Source: Anomaloglossus baeobatrachus (lineage: Eukaryota > Chordata > Amphibia > Anura > Aromobatidae). From it: a stretch of 64,000 nt of DNA. Below, piece by piece: positions 17,020 through 28,024 of this stretch (position 1 is its first letter; each line of letters starts with the position of its first letter). The notes under the pieces were generated by a model. The model saw nothing but the letters and a program-made list of their open reading frames with translations. It ran no database searches and was not told the DNA's origin. The translations under genes and the position numbers were made by a program. The DNA lies in the NCBI RefSeq assembly GCF_048569485.1, contig NC_134355.1:557344642-557408641 (forward strand), in the 5' to 3' direction.

Positions 17020-18460
17020 TACACGGGACTTCAGACGAAAGCCCTGACAAAGTCATTGATGTGGAGATTAAATAAACTGTGAACCCAGGCCTTATACCCA
17101 GGACATCAGATGTAAGTGCTGACTGAGCCACTGACATGGGATCAACCAATATGTATTGGTAGTGCTTTTTTTGCGGTGCTAGCCGCCGGTATGGCGTATC
17201 GGAAAATCTGAAGAGTACCTCTGGCTCTGTCCACATGGCTAATTTGTAAACTATACAAATTAGCCATGTGTGGAGCGGAGGCACAAGACAGAGGCATATC
17301 TAGGGGGGAGCTGGCGGGGCACTGGCGGGCTGCCTGATGCTGCGGTGTGGAAGTCTGCCAGGGTGGGAGCCGCTATTCTCTGAGCGTGGCTGTCACGCTG
17401 ACAGCCGCACTCATAGAATCTACAGTGCGTGGCTCCCACTGCTCAATTGTCCTTGTATCTGGCCAACGCGAGGACAATTGAAGCGGCGATCCCTGGCGCT
17501 GACTTCCGGGTCAGCGCGACGGCTTTCATGTTATCAGTTCAGCTGATCAGACTGCTCACCCGGAAGCCAGCGCCGCAGCGCGGAGGTGGCAGAGAAACGC
17601 TGATAAGTGCTCCACTGTGGAGCTGAAGAAGACACGGAGGAGGAACATTATGGGGTGAGAGGGGAGTATTTATGAAACAGTATGGGGAAGAGAGGATGGG
17701 GGAGGGAACTGTGAACACACTATGGGGGGGACAGAGGGTGGGGAATGGGAACCATCTGTGGACACACTTTGAGGGGACAGAGGGTGGGGAGGGGGCAATA
17801 TCTATATACACAGTATGGGTGGGGGAGGGAACTGTGGACAGAGTACGGTGGGAAGGGGGAAGTATCTTTGGACACAGTATGGGCTCCGGCCAGCCGCCGC
17901 CCCCCCCCCCCCAGCCACAGCCGCAGCAGAGGAACCGGCAGTGTTCTTTTGCCACTATACACGTGGCTAATTTGCATCGCATGCAAATTAGCCACGTGTG
18001 CTGGAGATACCGGGTATGCTGCTGCATATCTAGGGGGGGGTGCTGGCCCTGCATCTACCCCGGGCGCAACTGTGAGGGCGGCGCTGTCGCGCTGCCTAAT
18101 GCGGCAGTGTAAAGTCTCCCCGGGGGCAGCGTTTGCCGCCCTGTTGTGGGAGCCGGTTATTCTTGGAGCGCGGCTGCACATTCTATGTGTGCGCTGACAG
18201 CCACACTCATAGAATCTGCAGCGCGCGCCTCCCACTGCTCAATTGTCCTTGTGTCTGTCAGTCAGATGCGAGGACAATTGATTAACGCTGGCGCTGACTT
18301 CCGTGTCAGAGCGACGGCTGTCATGAGACCAGGTCAGCTGATCACACTACTGACCCGGAAGTCAGGGCGCAGCGCGGAGGCGGCAGAGGGACGCTGAAAA
18401 GTGCTCCAGTGTAGCTGACGACACAGAAGAGAAACAGTATGGGGTGAGAAGGGGGCATCT
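17020..18460. repeat. Diverged tandem pair of a repeat about 720 bp apart
   Basis: Two copies of a GC-rich block lie in the same orientation: 17295-17665 and 18025-18445. Both contain CATATCTAGGGGGG, CACTCATAGAATCT, CTCCCACTGCTCAATTGTCC, a GAGGACAATTGA element and a GGCGCTGACTTCCG core. Each copy is preceded by a near-perfect hairpin around GGCTAATTTG (17239-17268) or GTGGCTAATTTGCAT (17962-17996). The copies differ by many substitutions, so this is an old duplication or two insertions. Open frames on both strands are GC-driven. Confidence 0.55.
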
Positions 18461-19110
18461 ATGGAAACAGGTCCCTCCCCCACCCTCTCTCCATCATACT
18501 ATATGTGGACAAAGTATGGTCGGAAGAGAGGATGGGAGGGAGAAATTTCTTTGGACACAGTATGGGGAGAGATAGGATAAGGGTCATGCATGGGGAGAGA
18601 GGGTGAGGGGTGGTGCATGGGGGGACAGAGAGAGGATGAGGGGTAATGCGTGGGGGGACAGAGGATGAGGGGTGATGCGTGAGGGGAGAGAGGATGTGGA
18701 GCGAACTAGAAATACATTTTGAGGACACAGAATAAAGAGTGACATAGTATGAGGAGCAAGTGGCAGGATGCAGAGTGAGGGGGAAAAGTATATGGACACA
18801 CAGGAGGTAGTGAGGAGACAGTAAGGGATGAGAAGAATGTGAGGGGCACAGAATAGAGACTGGGTAGTGGAGGGGTGTGGTATGCAGAAGGGGCAGAATG
18901 GGAGGACAGTGTGAGGTCATAGCAAAAAGGGGGAGTGTGATGAGGGCACAGTATAAAGACTGTGCAGTATAAGGGACACAATGTAAAGGACAGTGTGAAG
19001 AGTAGGCTCAGTATAGAAAGAGAGGCAGTGTGGATGGCATGTACCATAAGAGGGACAGTGTGGGGTCATATTTTGTGCAGAGAACACAATAAGACGGGCC
19101 ATTATTTATT
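18460..19110. repeat. Purine-rich low-complexity tract
   Basis: The plus strand is dominated by G and A with degenerate phrases such as GACACAGTATGGGG and GGATGAGGGGTGATGCGTG. Long minus-strand open frames (serine, proline and leucine rich) come from this composition. No gene is seen. Confidence 0.7.
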
Positions 19111-19690
19111 CTGGGGCACAGTGTAGGGCAGATATTTTTAAATAGGTGTATTATAATTATTCTGCTATTTTTAGGGGAATCGTGTCAGGATGTGTTACAG
19201 AAGACCGGAGAAGATAGACATCTACAGAGACGAGATGTGAATGTGAAAATTCATCATGGCGTCAGGACAAGATGAAGAATAGAAAGAAATGACTAGAGAC
19301 AACATCATCTATAAAGTACCTGAATGGTAAATATTTATTTGTGATACTGTGTGTCATCATTAGGCCTTGTCCCACTTGTGCTTTGCTTCTTATGAGAGCG
19401 CAATAGTAACTGATCAGCTGCTCTTGATGCAGGTGGCCGGAAATGCTTATTTCTGATCTACTCCATCCTCTGATAGTGTCCGCGGCCGGGGTACTGCACA
19501 TCCACCTCATTGATTTTAATAGTAGGCTGCTACCACTATCAGAAGACGGAGCAGATCCAGAACTGAGCACTTCTGGCCACCACTGGCACGGCACTTAGAA
19601 CAGGCAATTGGCTGGGGTGCCAGACCCCGACCAATCAGACATTGGTGGTCTATCCTAAGGAGACAGATAATCGCTCTGTGAGCCGAAGAC
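19110..19690. other. Unassigned intergenic DNA
   Basis: The stretch is mixed composition with a likely repeat end near 19357 (AGGCCTTGTCCCACTTGTG). No coding sequence is recognised. Confidence 0.3.
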
Positions 19691-19694
19691 AGGA

Positions 19695-19975
19695 GCGGGA
19701 CGATCGCCGGGGGTGGTGGAGGGGAATATGGAGTGGGGCGGTTGTAGAAGGTTTTGTGGAGCGGGGCGGTGTAGAGGGTGTTATGGAGCGGGGCGGTGTA
19801 GAAGGTGTATTATGGAGAGAGGTGGTGTAGAGCATGTATTATTGAGCAGGGAGGTGTAGAGCGTGTATTTATGGAAAGAGGCGATGTAGGTGATGTGCTA
19901 TGGTGTTATGGAGAGGGGTGATGTAGAAGGTGCATTATGGAGAGGGGCAGGCAGTGTAGAGAGTGTATTATTAGT
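19695..19975. repeat. Degenerate minisatellite, about 30-bp units
   Basis: About eight imperfect units are built on GGAGCGGGGCGGTGTAGA, GGTGTATTATGG and variants. They decay toward the right end. Confidence 0.8.
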
Positions 19976-20050
19976 TTTCTGAGGGAAGTACTTCATTTTC
20001 TAGAACAACTTCAAGGGTGCTAAGACTTTTGGCCATGACTGTGTGTGTGA

Positions 20051-20085
20051 TTATATATATATATATATATTATGTATATATGTGT
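20051..20085. repeat. (TA)n microsatellite
   Basis: A TA-rich dinucleotide run, interrupted by ATG. Confidence 0.85.
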
Positions 20086-20282
20086 TTTTCCAAGAGTGGT
20101 GGTGGACTGTCGAAGGTTTGCGTGGTGGAGGCGGAGCCGGGTGGAGTCTCAGGGGGGCCCCATAATTTTGCCAGTATGGGGCCCTGAAATTCCTAGTGGC
20201 AGCCCTGGTCACAAATTCTTCCACAGCACATTGAAGATGCTTGGGATTTGGCATTAATTCACTGCTGGTAATTTTGCATAGA

Positions 20283-20553
20283 TTTAAGGAGGTTGTCCAC
20301 TATTTGGACAGCCCCTTTTCTTTCCCCATGTTTATCCCCATTAAAATAAAAAGCTGCCAGCGTAGGTCCAGCGGTGTTGGCACTCGCTCGCCTGCGGCTC
20401 ATCAGAGGGTGTAGTATCATGTGAGCCTTGTGCCCAATCAGCGACAGCATGGATGTCCCCGCCTTGATGTTTACATAAACAAGAGGAAGCGACAGCTACA
20501 AGTGGACGCTCATGTTTTATTGATTACTTATATTTCCAAAGGCAGAGACTGTG
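20283..20553. repeat. MITE fragment that received the LINE insertion
   Basis: It starts at TTAAGGAGGTTGTCCACTAT, an end I recall from an abundant frog MITE; a partial relative (GGGATTGTCCACTACTCGG) lies at about 63294. It runs up to the L1-like LINE target site at 20538-20553. Sequence beyond the LINE (46447-46485) seems to continue it, but a matching inverted end is not seen there. Confidence 0.45.
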
Positions 20554-20891
20554 TCCGATTTTACCTGCTTCCAGAAATTAAAAAAGAGAATTTTGTTTAC
20601 TTACCGTAAATTCTTTTTCTTATAGTTCCGACATGGGAGACCCAGACCATGGGTGTATAGCTTCTGCCTCCAGGGGACACACAAAGTACTACACTCAAAC
20701 GTGTAGCTCCTCCCTCCGGGCTATATACACCCCCTGGATGACAATCTAACCAGTTCAGTGCAAAAGCTGAAGGAGGACATCCACCCATAAGTAGAGACAG
20801 AGTAAAACTCGGAAAAACCGGAACCTCTGTCTACAACAACAGCCGGTGAAACACACGGAACAAGAACTGCCAACAGGCAACAGGGAGGGTG

Positions 20892-20990
20892 CTGGGTCTC
20901 CCATGTCGGAACTATAAGAAAAAGAATTTACGGTAAGTAAACAAAATTCTCTTTTTCTTCATCGTTCCTTATGGGAGACCCAGACCATGG
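20892..20990. repeat. DIRS copy 1 internal complementary region
   Basis: The left half is the reverse complement of the left outer edge (20581-20643) and the right half (20950-20990) is the reverse complement of the right outer edge (26350-26385). The two halves meet at an edge-to-edge junction, as expected if this region templates closure of the replication circle. Confidence 0.9.
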
Positions 20991-21053
20991 GACGTCTCAA
21001 AGCAGTCCATGGGTGGGAAATAAACAAAACTGAGAAGTAGGCAAAACCTAATT

Positions 21054-22130
21054 TCACAAATGGGCGACAGCCGCCTGAAGGATGCGTCTGCCCAAGCTCG
21101 CATCTGCCGAAGCATGAGCATGCACTTGGTAGTGCTTCGAAAAGGTGTGCAGACTAGACCAAGTGGCAGCCTGACAAACCTGCTGAGCCGTAGCCTGGTG
21201 CCTGAAAGCCCAGGAGGCACCGACAGCTCTGGTCGAGTGCGCCTTAATCCCTGGCGGAGGGGGCACCTGAGAACACTGGTAGGCATCAGAGATGGCCGAC
21301 CTAATCCAACGAGCTAGGGTCGGTTTAGAAGCCAAGAGACCCTTGCGCTGACCCGTGGTTAGCACAAAAAGTGAGGTGCACCGCCTAAAAGCGGCGGTGC
21401 GTGACACATAGATTCGGAGCGCCCGCACCAAATCCAAGGTATGCAACGCCTTCTCAAAGCGATGCACAGGGGCCGGACAAAGGAAGGCAATGAAATGTCC
21501 TGGTTAAGGTGGAAAGAAGACACCACCTTAGGAAGAAACTCCGGAGTCGGACGGAGAACCACCTTGTCTTGGTGAAACACCAAAAAAGGTGGACTCCGAA
21601 GAGAGCGCAGCCAAATCAGAGACTCTCCTGAGAGAAGTTCTGGCTACTAGAAAAAACACTTTCTGTGAAAGTCTAAACAAAGGAACCTCCCTAAGAGGCT
21701 CAAAGGGGGGTTTCTGTAAGGCCGTGAGGACCAGATTAAGATCCCAGGGATCCAAAGGCCGCCGGTAAGGAGGAATGATGTGAGATGCGCCCTGCATGAA
21801 GGTGCGCACCTGAGCCAGTCGGGCGATACGCCGCTGGAATAATACCGACAGAGCCGACACCTGTCCCTTAAGGGAATTGAGGGACAGTCCTAGCTGCAGA
21901 CCGGACTGTAAAAAGGACAGAATGGTCGGCAAAGAGAACGGCCAAGGAGCATGGCCGGAAGAGCGACACCAGGACAGGAAAATCTTCCAAGTCCTGTGGT
22001 AAATCTTGGCCGAGGAAGACCTCCGAGCCTGAGTCATAGTGGAGATGACCTCAGAAGGAATGCCTGAAGCTGTCAGGATCCAGGACTCAAGAGCCACGCC
22101 GTCAATCTGAGAGCCGCAGAATTCTGGCGG
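21054..22130 (-). pseudogene. DIRS copy 1 tyrosine recombinase region
   Basis: The N-terminal part has KIYHRTWKIFLSWCRSSG and LKGQVSALSVLFQRRIARL, the core-binding domain. The catalytic part has TSLRRVSDLAALS (first arginine), KAHSTRAVGASWA (HxxR box) and a HTFSKHYQ tyrosine region. These are the catalytic elements of tyrosine recombinases, which in DIRS insert circular DNA and replace an integrase. The region is part of a fossil element and is not intact. Confidence 0.8.
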
Positions 22131-23944
22131 AAAAACGGACCTTGAGAGAGAAGGTCTGGGCGGTCCGGGAGATGCCACGGCATTTCTACGGACAGACGGA
22201 GCAGATCTGGGTACCAAGCTCGCCTGGGCCAGTCCGGAGCAATGATTATGACCCGACAGCCCTCCATTCTGATCTTGCGCAGAACCCTGGGCAAGAGAGC
22301 CAGAGGGGGAAACACATAGGCCAGACGGAACTGAGACCAATCTTGAACCAGCGCGTCCGCTGCGAAGGCCTGAGGATCGTGGGAGCGAGCCACGTAAACC
22401 GGGACCTTGTTGTTGTGCCGGGATGCCATTAGATCCACTTCCGGAGTGCCCCACTTGCGGCAGATTGACCTGAACACTGCCGGATGCAGGGCCCACTCGC
22501 CGCTGTCCACGGTTTGACGGCTGAGATAATCGGCCTCCCAGTTTTCTACGCCTGGGATGTGGACTGCGGATATGGTGGACTTGGAGTCCTCCGTCCACTG
22601 AAGGATTCGTTGAACCTCCAACATCGCCAGGCGGCTGCGAGTCCCGCCCTGGTGATTGATGTAGGCAACCGCTGTCGCGTTGTCTGACTGGACTCGGATG
22701 TGCTTGCCCGCCAACAGGTGGTGAAAGGCTACGAGAGCTAGAAGAACAGCCCTGATTTCCAGCACATTGATCGAGAGGGCTGATTCGGACGGAGTCCAAG
22801 TGCCCTGTGCTCGGTGGTGGAGAAATACTGCTCCCCAGCCGGAGAGGCTGGCATCCGTGGTGAGGATCACCCAGGACGGAGTCAGGAAGGAGCGTCCCTG
22901 TGACAGAGAGAGGGGCCGAAGCCACCACTGAAGAGAGCTCCTGGTCTGCGGCGACAGAGCCACTAGCCTGTGCAAGGAAGAGGTCCGCTTGTCCCAACAG
23001 CGGAGAATGTCCAGCTGCAGGGGACGCAGATGGAACTGGGCGAAGGGAACCGCTTCCATTGACGCCACCATCTGACCCAGCACCTGCATGAGGTGCCTGA
23101 TGGAATGACGGCGGGGCTTCAACAGAGAGCGCACCGCCAGATGAAGGGACTGCTGTTTGACTAAGGGCAGCTTCACAAGTGCCGGCAGAGTCTCGAATTG
23201 CATCCCTAGGTACGTAAGTTCCTGGGTCGGGGTCAGAGTGGACTTGGGCAGATTGACAAGCCACCCGAATTGAACAAGCGTGGCGAGAGTGAGCGAGACA
23301 CTCCGCTGGCAGTCTGCACTGGATGAGGCCTTGACTAGAAGGTCGTCCAGGTAGGGGATTACTGCCAACCCCTGGAGATGCAGGACCGCAACCACTGCTG
23401 CCATGACCTTGGTGAAAACACGAGGGGCCGTGGCTAACCCGAAGGGGAGAGCCACGAATTGGAAATGTTCCTCTCCGATTGCAAAGCGTAGCCAACGCTG
23501 GTGTGAAACCGCAATAGGCACATGCAGATAGGCATCTCTTATGTCGATGGATGCTAGAAAATCTCCTTGGGTCATTGAGGCAATGACCGATCTCAGAGAT
23601 TCCATGCGAAAGCGCCGCACCTGAACATGCTTGTTGAGAAGCTTGAGATCCAGGATGGGCCGGAAGGAACCGTCCTTCTTGGGGACTAGGAAGAGGTTTG
23701 AGTAGAAACCTCTGAACCGTTCCCGGGCGGGAACCGGAACAATTACCCCGTTGGCCTGCAAGGATGCCACGGCCTGTGAGAAGGCGGCGGCTTTGGAGCA
23801 GGGGGGAGCGGACAGAAAAAATCTGTTTGGCGGGCTGGAAGAAAATTCTATCCTGTAGCCGTGGGAGATGATATCCCGCACCCACTGATCGGAGACGTGT
23901 TGAAACCACACGTCGCCAAAGTGGGAGAGCCTGCCACCGACCAA
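22073..23944 (-). CDS. DIRS copy 1 reverse transcriptase and RNase H region
   Basis: The region includes LVPKKDGSFRPILDLKLLNK (finger), FLASIDIRDAYLHVPIA (palm with first aspartate), VALPFGLATAPRVFTK and the YLDDLLV catalytic box, followed by RNase H motifs TTDASLSGWGAVF and QSDNATAVAYINHQGG. Downstream, EVDLMASRHNNKVP through RAWYPDLL fits the region named as a DAM-like methyltransferase in vertebrate DIRS elements. A second frame stays open across much of the same DNA; overlap of the recombinase frame with RT is normal for the family. Fossil element. Confidence 0.85.
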   Translation of the reverse strand: MVGGRLSHFGDVWFQHVSDQWVRDIISHGYRIEFSSSPPNRFFLSAPPCSKAAAFSQAVASLQANGVIVPVPARERFRGFYSNLFLVPKKDGSFRPILDLKLLNKHVQVRRFRMESLRSVIASMTQGDFLASIDIRDAYLHVPIAVSHQRWLRFAIGEEHFQFVALPFGLATAPRVFTKVMAAVVAVLHLQGLAVIPYLDDLLVKASSSADCQRSVSLTLATLVQFGWLVNLPKSTLTPTQELTYLGMQFETLPALVKLPLVKQQSLHLAVRSLLKPRRHSIRHLMQVLGQMVASMEAVPFAQFHLRPLQLDILRCWDKRTSSLHRLVALSPQTRSSLQWWLRPLSLSQGRSFLTPSWVILTTDASLSGWGAVFLHHRAQGTWTPSESALSINVLEIRAVLLALVAFHHLLAGKHIRVQSDNATAVAYINHQGGTRSRLAMLEVQRILQWTEDSKSTISAVHIPGVENWEADYLSRQTVDSGEWALHPAVFRSICRKWGTPEVDLMASRHNNKVPVYVARSHDPQAFAADALVQDWSQFRLAYVFPPLALLPRVLRKIRMEGCRVIIIAPDWPRRAWYPDLLRLSVEMPWHLPDRPDLLSQGPFFRQNSAALRLTAWLLSPGS

Positions 23945-23969
23945 GGACGTTGCTGGCGCAGCCAGATAG

Positions 23970-25286
23970 TCAAGAGGAGGCTGCCTTAGTGGCAGCGGCT
24001 CCTCCGTTCTTCTGAGGACGCGGCTTCACGCGCCAGTTGGGTTTACGATCCTTGGCTGAGGTAGTGGACGAAGCTGAGGGCTTAGAGGATGACCAGTTAG
24101 AGGAACGAAAGGAACGAAACCTCGACTGGTTCCTGCCCTGGACAGGTCTCCTGGTTTTAGTTTGTGGCAAGGAAGTACTCTTCCCGCCAGTAGCTTCCTT
24201 AATAATTTCATCCAGTTGTTCACCGAACAGCCGGGACCCAGCAAAGGGGAGCCCAGCAAGGTACTTCTTAGAAGAAGCGTCTGCTTTCCACTCTCGAAGC
24301 CACAAGATCCTGCGGATCGCGAGAGAATTAGCGGAAGCCACCGCCGTGCGGTGAGAAGCCTCTAGAATGGCAGACATGGCATAGGATGAAAAGGCCGAAG
24401 CCTGGGAAGTTAAGGCAACCATCTCGGGTATAGAGTCCCTGGCGAGGGAATGTATCTCCGCCAGAGAGGCAGAGACTGCCTTAAGAGCCCACACTGCTGC
24501 AAAAGACGGGGAGAACGAGGCTCCTGCCGCCTCATATACAGATTTGGCCAGAAGGTCAACCTGGCGGTCAGTGGGATCCTTAAGAGAGGTGCCATCGGCC
24601 ACAGATACGACTGTCCGGGCTGAGATTCTAGACACCGGAGGGTCTACCTTTGGGGACTGAGCCCACTCCTTAACCACCTCAGGTGGAAAGGGAAAACGGT
24701 CATCATAACTACGCTTTGGAAAGCGTTTGTCAGGACAGGCCCTGGGCTTGGAAACAGTGGCCTGAAAACTGGAGTGGTTAAAAAACGTACTCCTAGCTCT
24801 CTTAGGAGAGGTAAACTGGTGTATTTCTACCAGAGAGGCTTGTTCCTCTGACACTGGTGGATTGAGGTTCAGTACGGAGTTAATGGATGCAATCAAATCA
24901 CTAACATTCGCATCACCCTCAGATAAGTCAATGGGGTACATAGAGGTAGCGTCTGAACCCACAGTAAAAGTATCGTCCTCGCCCTGCACCTCAGCTCGTG
25001 AATCAGAGCCGTGGGACGAGGAAGGAGAAGGGTCCCTGCGTCTCCGTTTAGGAGGACGGGGTCCTAAAACATGCTCTGAGAGCTCTGCAGAGCTCGGAGC
25101 AGCAGAGGCGCCCTGAGAAGGGGGCTGATGCATGGTCAGCAGAGTCCGGGACAGCTGTCCCATGGAGTCGGCAAAAGACTGGGAGATAGCTCTGGAAAAA
25201 GATGCTACCCAAGCCGGGGGTTCAGCCACCGGGGCCGGAGCAGCCGGGGGGACCCCTGAAGAGGCTCCAGGCTGAGGCACCACCAT
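23970..25286 (-). CDS. DIRS copy 1 gag-like region
   Basis: The first reading frame of the element is about 440 residues: a proline/alanine-rich N-terminus (start MVVPQPGASSGVPPAAPAP), a serine-rich acidic middle with PPKRRRRDPSPSSSHGS, a conserved helical segment with FPPEVVKEWAQSPKVDPPVSR, and a basic C-terminus ending in lysine/arginine-rich RVKPRPQKNGG. The same architecture is found in copy 2. DIRS ORF1 products are thought to be nucleocapsid-like; I infer that role from position and basic tail. Fossil element. Confidence 0.7.
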   Translation of the reverse strand: MVVPQPGASSGVPPAAPAPVAEPPAWVASFSRAISQSFADSMGQLSRTLLTMHQPPSQGASAAPSSAELSEHVLGPRPPKRRRRDPSPSSSHGSDSRAEVQGEDDTFTVGSDATSMYPIDLSEGDANVSDLIASINSVLNLNPPVSEEQASLVEIHQFTSPKRARSTFFNHSSFQATVSKPRACPDKRFPKRSYDDRFPFPPEVVKEWAQSPKVDPPVSRISARTVVSVADGTSLKDPTDRQVDLLAKSVYEAAGASFSPSFAAVWALKAVSASLAEIHSLARDSIPEMVALTSQASAFSSYAMSAILEASHRTAVASANSLAIRRILWLREWKADASSKKYLAGLPFAGSRLFGEQLDEIIKEATGGKSTSLPQTKTRRPVQGRNQSRFRSFRSSNWSSSKPSASSTTSAKDRKPNWRVKPRPQKNGGAAATKAASS

Positions 25287-27935
25287 GTTAGAGCAGGCAT
25301 CACAATGTGGATATGTGCTCGGCTAGTGAGAGACATGCTGCTGAGGTGGAGGCTCTGCAGTAAAGAATACACTCCTATAGAATGATTCCCTGAGAGTGTA
25401 TAATAAAGCCCACAACCAGAGGTTGTGGCTTACCAGACCGCTTATTTTATGTGCCCTCCGGATTCCACAGCTCGGACCCCCAGTGGATGCAGCAGCTGCA
25501 GCAGCCAGCTCCGATCAGTGTGAGAACGCTGATAAAATAGCTCTGGAGTGAGGAGGGGGGGGGCGGGGATTAGCCCAAGAGCGGGAATCCGGAGGGCCAA
25601 GGAGAGATACAGGGGAGGGAAACATCTCCTCAGAGAGGAGTGTCCTCCCCTCTGCTGATCGGCCGGTGGGCGGCGCCGCACTGTTCCCCTGCAAGGCTGA
25701 CATGCAGAGGGAATGAAACCGAAACTAGGCCGCAACTGAAGCCGGGGCCTAGATTTTTACATGCGGCCGACGAGCAGGCACCCTCGGTGCGGTTCTCAGG
25801 AAAAACCCAGAGAACCGGCCGGAATTCACAGCAAAGTCAAAAGACACACTCTCCCCACAATAAATATACCCGGGACCCCTGAAAAACGTCTCAATACTTA
25901 GCTTTTGAGACGCAGGGCCATGTCCCTGGGGGGGTTTACACGCTCCGTCCGGCAGGATCCTGACAGGGCTGCGGATGGAGACCGGTCTCCTGCAAAGCAG
26001 AGAGGACCGTGATGGCTCCCACTTCAAGCCAGAGCCTCAGAGGATGGTGAAGGAGCACGGCATGTGAAGGCTCCAGCCTTGTAAAGTCAACCTTAACAGC
26101 ACCGCCGACACAGTGGGGTGAGAAGGGACATGCCGGGAGTCCAGACTGGACCCGCTTTTCTTCCATATCTTTGAATCAAAAATCTTAAAAATGAAAAATC
26201 AGAGAATGCATGTGTGTGTGTGACCTCCTGGAACACAAAGCATTGAACTGGTTAGATTGTCATCCAGGGGGGGTATATAGCCCGGAGGGAGGAGCTACAC
26301 GTTTGAGTGTAGTACTTTGTGTGTCCTCCGGAGGCAGAAGCTATACACCCATGGTCTGGGTCTCCCATAAGGAACGATGAAGAAACAGAAATTTGCCTGG
26401 TTGAATTCAGACGTTATCCCATTCTTGTCCATTAAAAACGCCATCCATAACTTGATGAAAAGTAATATATTATACATTCATCTGTGAATTCCCTTTTTTC
26501 TAATTCATACAGATCTATTCTGTGGAAAACCAGGAATATTTACGATATCTTTAATGAAGATCTCCAATTTGTGAAATCATCACATGCTCTTAATCGGGAA
26601 AGAGATCTTAGTAAAGTTTTCTCAGAATCTAATTGGCAGAATAGCCTTACATGGGTTTACCGATCAACTACTTGCACTAATATTTTCGAATCATATTTTA
26701 AGCTTTTCTCCAGATGGTATTATACGCCTTCCAAACTGAATAACATCTCTCTGATGTACCCCGATCTTTGCTGGAGAGATTGTGGTTTAAGGGGGGATAT
26801 TTTACATATTTTTTGCTCTTGCCCAAAGATAAAACCTTTTTGGACCGAGATCTCTGGTAACCAAATTACTAGAAACAACATTAAACTCTCCGCAGTTGGC
26901 ACTTCTTGCTATTGACTTCTATTTAGTATCTCCCATCTATAGGCCTATTGTTATCCATATTTTCTTTGTCGCTCCATTGGGAGACCCAGACAATTGGGTG
27001 TATAGCTTCTGCCTCCGGAGGCCACACAAAGTATTACACTTTAAAAAGTGTAACCCCTCCCCTCTGCCTATACACCCTCCCGTGCATCACGGGCTCCTCA
27101 GTTTTATGCTTTGTGTGGAAGGAGGCACACATCCACTCATGCATTCTCATTTTAGTTATATCGGTTGGAAGAAAAGTGGGCCCCCACGGGGCCCCCGGCA
27201 TGTTCCCTTCTCACCCCACTACGTCGGCGGTGCTGTTAAGGTTGAGGTACCCATTGTGGGTACAAAGGCCGGAGCCTCATGCCGTCTCCTTCACCATCCC
27301 TTAGCGGCTCTGGGAGAAGTGGGATCCTGACCGGTCAGCCATTCACTGGGACCGGGCTCCCTCCGCAGCCCCTGTGGGAATCTGTCGGACAGGAGTTTAT
27401 TCTCAGGGACCGGGCCCTGCAACACTAAGGTACTCTGTACCCCCATGGGGGATGTGCATGGAGCGCCTTCATCCCGGACGCTGCAGCAGCTGCTCTTTTG
27501 TGACGGCCGGCGGACTTCCGCGCCGACCGCGCCTGTTTGTCGGCCGCGGTCTTAAATTTAGTCCCCGGCTTCAATTGCGGCCTAGTAGCAAAACTCCCGC
27601 CCCCGGGCCTGTCTATCAGGGGTAAGGGCGGGACTGCCGACCTGACGTCGGAGGTGAGGGCCGGAGCATCTTGTATGTTTCCTCCCCCCTCACTGATCAC
27701 TGTGGGGACTCCAGATTCCCGCACTTTTCTAGACGCCGCCCACGGCCCCACTCCTCCCCAGAGAGCTCCGGCAGCCATTTCTTTGGCATTCTGCCTGTGG
27801 AGGATTTCCTGGAAAGAGCTCTGCAACGCTGGGAGACCTAAGGCAGGGAATCTGGAGGACACACACTCCGCTTGTCAGCGGTCGGTAAGCCACACCGGTC
27901 ACCCGGTGCTGGTCCCCTCAGGGTGCCGGAATAGA

Positions 27936-27985
<50 letters not shown>

Positions 27986-28024
27986 CTGTTCGGTCGGGCT
28001 GTATATACTCCCTATATACCCTCA

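Larger units (their letters stand above)
20581..26385 (-). mobile_element. DIRS1-like tyrosine-recombinase retrotransposon, copy 1
   Basis: The element is about 5.8 kb, minus strand. Inverted terminal repeats (about 20626-20765 and 26236-26375) share GGGAGACCCAGACCATGG and the rest of about 140 bp. An internal complementary region (20892-20990) is complementary to both outer edges, the hallmark of DIRS elements, which replicate through a circular intermediate. Order in the sense direction: gag-like, reverse transcriptase/RNase H, tyrosine recombinase. It looks nearly whole, with about one apparent break. Fossil of moderate to young age; less decayed than copy 3. It lies in the L1-like LINE. 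Confidence 0.9.

Noticed and set aside
18459-19102. Long serine/proline-rich minus-strand frames
   Set aside because: Low-complexity purine tract lacking stops on the pyrimidine strand; not coding.
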